Shown here in pieces: positions 63,730 to 64,000 of a DNA stretch of 64,000 bases. The stretch lies in contig PDRY01000022.1 in the NCBI GenBank assembly GCA_002748265.1, positions 90,381-154,380 of the forward strand. The letters run 5' to 3'. The DNA is from Rhodobacterales bacterium. GTDB taxonomy: Bacteria > Pseudomonadota > Alphaproteobacteria > Rhodobacterales > Rhodobacteraceae. Each line of letters starts with the position of its first letter. Positions within the stretch are counted from its first letter, which is position 1. Made by a program: the position numbers and the translations under genes. The notes beneath the pieces were generated by a model. It was not told the origin of the DNA, did not search any database, and saw nothing but the letters and a program-made list of their open reading frames with translations.

Positions 63730-63777
63730 GTGGAGGCTCGGCCTCCACACCTCCGAGGTATTTCCGCAAATAAGAAG
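63730..63777 (+). repeat. Dispersed hairpin-plus-dyad element, copy 5
   Basis: A perfect 8-bp hairpin (GTGGAGGC 63730-63737 / GCCTCCAC 63741-63748, loop TCG) is followed at 63755-63777 by the dyad motif in which the centre reads TATTTCCGCAAATAAGAAG. The arms TATTT and AAATA are kept while the centre differs. It lies 45 bases after parC, in the sense orientation. Confidence 0.68.
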
Positions 63778-63821
63778 AAACGGGCGCGGGGATCGGCGGG
63801 GCTGTGGTTTTGCAACCGGGC

Positions 63822-63850
63822 TTGATTTCCCGGCTGTGCGGGGCTACATG
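63822..63850 (+). promoter_or_regulatory. Possible promoter of tuf
   Basis: TTGATT (63822-63827) and TACATG (63845-63850) are separated by exactly 17 bases, about 50 bases before the EF-Tu start codon. The -35 box is good and the -10 box moderate. The rest of the 216-base parC-tuf spacer holds the repeat element and no gene. Confidence 0.4.
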
Positions 63851-63862
63851 CGCGCGACGTAA

Positions 63863-64000
<138 letters not shown>

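Overview
This is a GC-rich (about 65% by eye), densely packed chromosomal segment of an alphaproteobacterium, most likely a marine Rhodobacterales (Roseobacter/Rhodobacter group). The evidence is the ChvGI two-component pair beside pckA and a short HPr kinase, the order rpoZ-rsh-DUF2062-pdxJ-acpS-lepB-rnc-era-DUF1491-recO, a methylsuccinyl-CoA dehydrogenase of the ethylmalonyl-CoA pathway, a DmdC-type acyl-CoA dehydrogenase, a membrane-anchored cytochrome c of the CycM type, and DUF6473. No insertion sequence, phage gene, CRISPR array or integrase is visible, and nothing looks like a genomic island. One tRNA gene, Leu(UAA), is present.

Layout. 0-10.7 kb: the tail of an ABC permease, an M3 oligopeptidase and small enzymes, then a leftward fatty-acid oxidation block (GST, fadA, fadJ; then two MerR-type regulators with a DmdC-type acyl-CoA dehydrogenase). 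10.8-14.7 kb: two hot-dog thioesterases, a MATE exporter, inositol monophosphatase and a rhomboid protease. 14.8-18.8 kb: bifunctional PutA with a divergent Lrp/AsnC regulator. 18.8-24.7 kb: tRNA-Leu and a yejABEF peptide importer. 24.8-31.7 kb: CycM-like cytochrome, prephenate dehydratase, a leftward housekeeping operon (GST, DUF3429, methyltransferase, rnhA, nudC, SRPBCC), ispH and a NYN-domain protein. 31.8-42.6 kb: a long rightward run of core genes from folK to recO, covering stringent response, PLP synthesis, acyl-carrier protein activation, signal peptidase, RNase III and Era. 42.6-47.9 kb: a META lipoprotein and a small orphan ORF behind a clear cobalamin riboswitch, two TSUP permeases, mcd, a small cytochrome c and a DUF3859 protein. 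47.9-54.3 kb: pckA, chvIG, hprK, rapZ, an EIIA of the mannose family and HPr, which form the alphaproteobacterial PTS-linked regulatory module. 54.3-61.2 kb: an acyltransferase, 3-hydroxybutyryl-CoA dehydrogenase, DUF6473, etfBA, cobalamin adenosyltransferase, an SDR and an SH3 protein. 61.4-64 kb: parC and the start of tuf.

How the parts fit. Several genes form one electron and carbon route. FadJ/FadA, the DmdC-like dehydrogenase, Mcd and 3-hydroxybutyryl-CoA dehydrogenase act on acyl-CoAs, and EtfAB takes electrons from the acyl-CoA dehydrogenases. PduO-type adenosyltransferase makes the AdoCbl needed by the mutases of the ethylmalonyl-CoA and propionyl-CoA routes. PckA then draws carbon from oxaloacetate. 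Candidate dyad operators lie in front of the MerR/DmdC, etfBA, mcd and GST-fadAJ units.

Most unusual items: (1) a second signal peptidase I homologue, tandem to lepB, that carries an N-terminal DUF805-like membrane domain and has lost both catalytic residues (Ser to Glu, Lys to Gly); (2) a textbook cobalamin riboswitch that leads into an unrecognised 88-residue protein and a META-domain lipoprotein; (3) a dispersed element, five clear copies, consisting of a GC hairpin followed at fixed polarity by a conserved AT-rich dyad motif. All start choices and motif calls are by eye; no database search was run.
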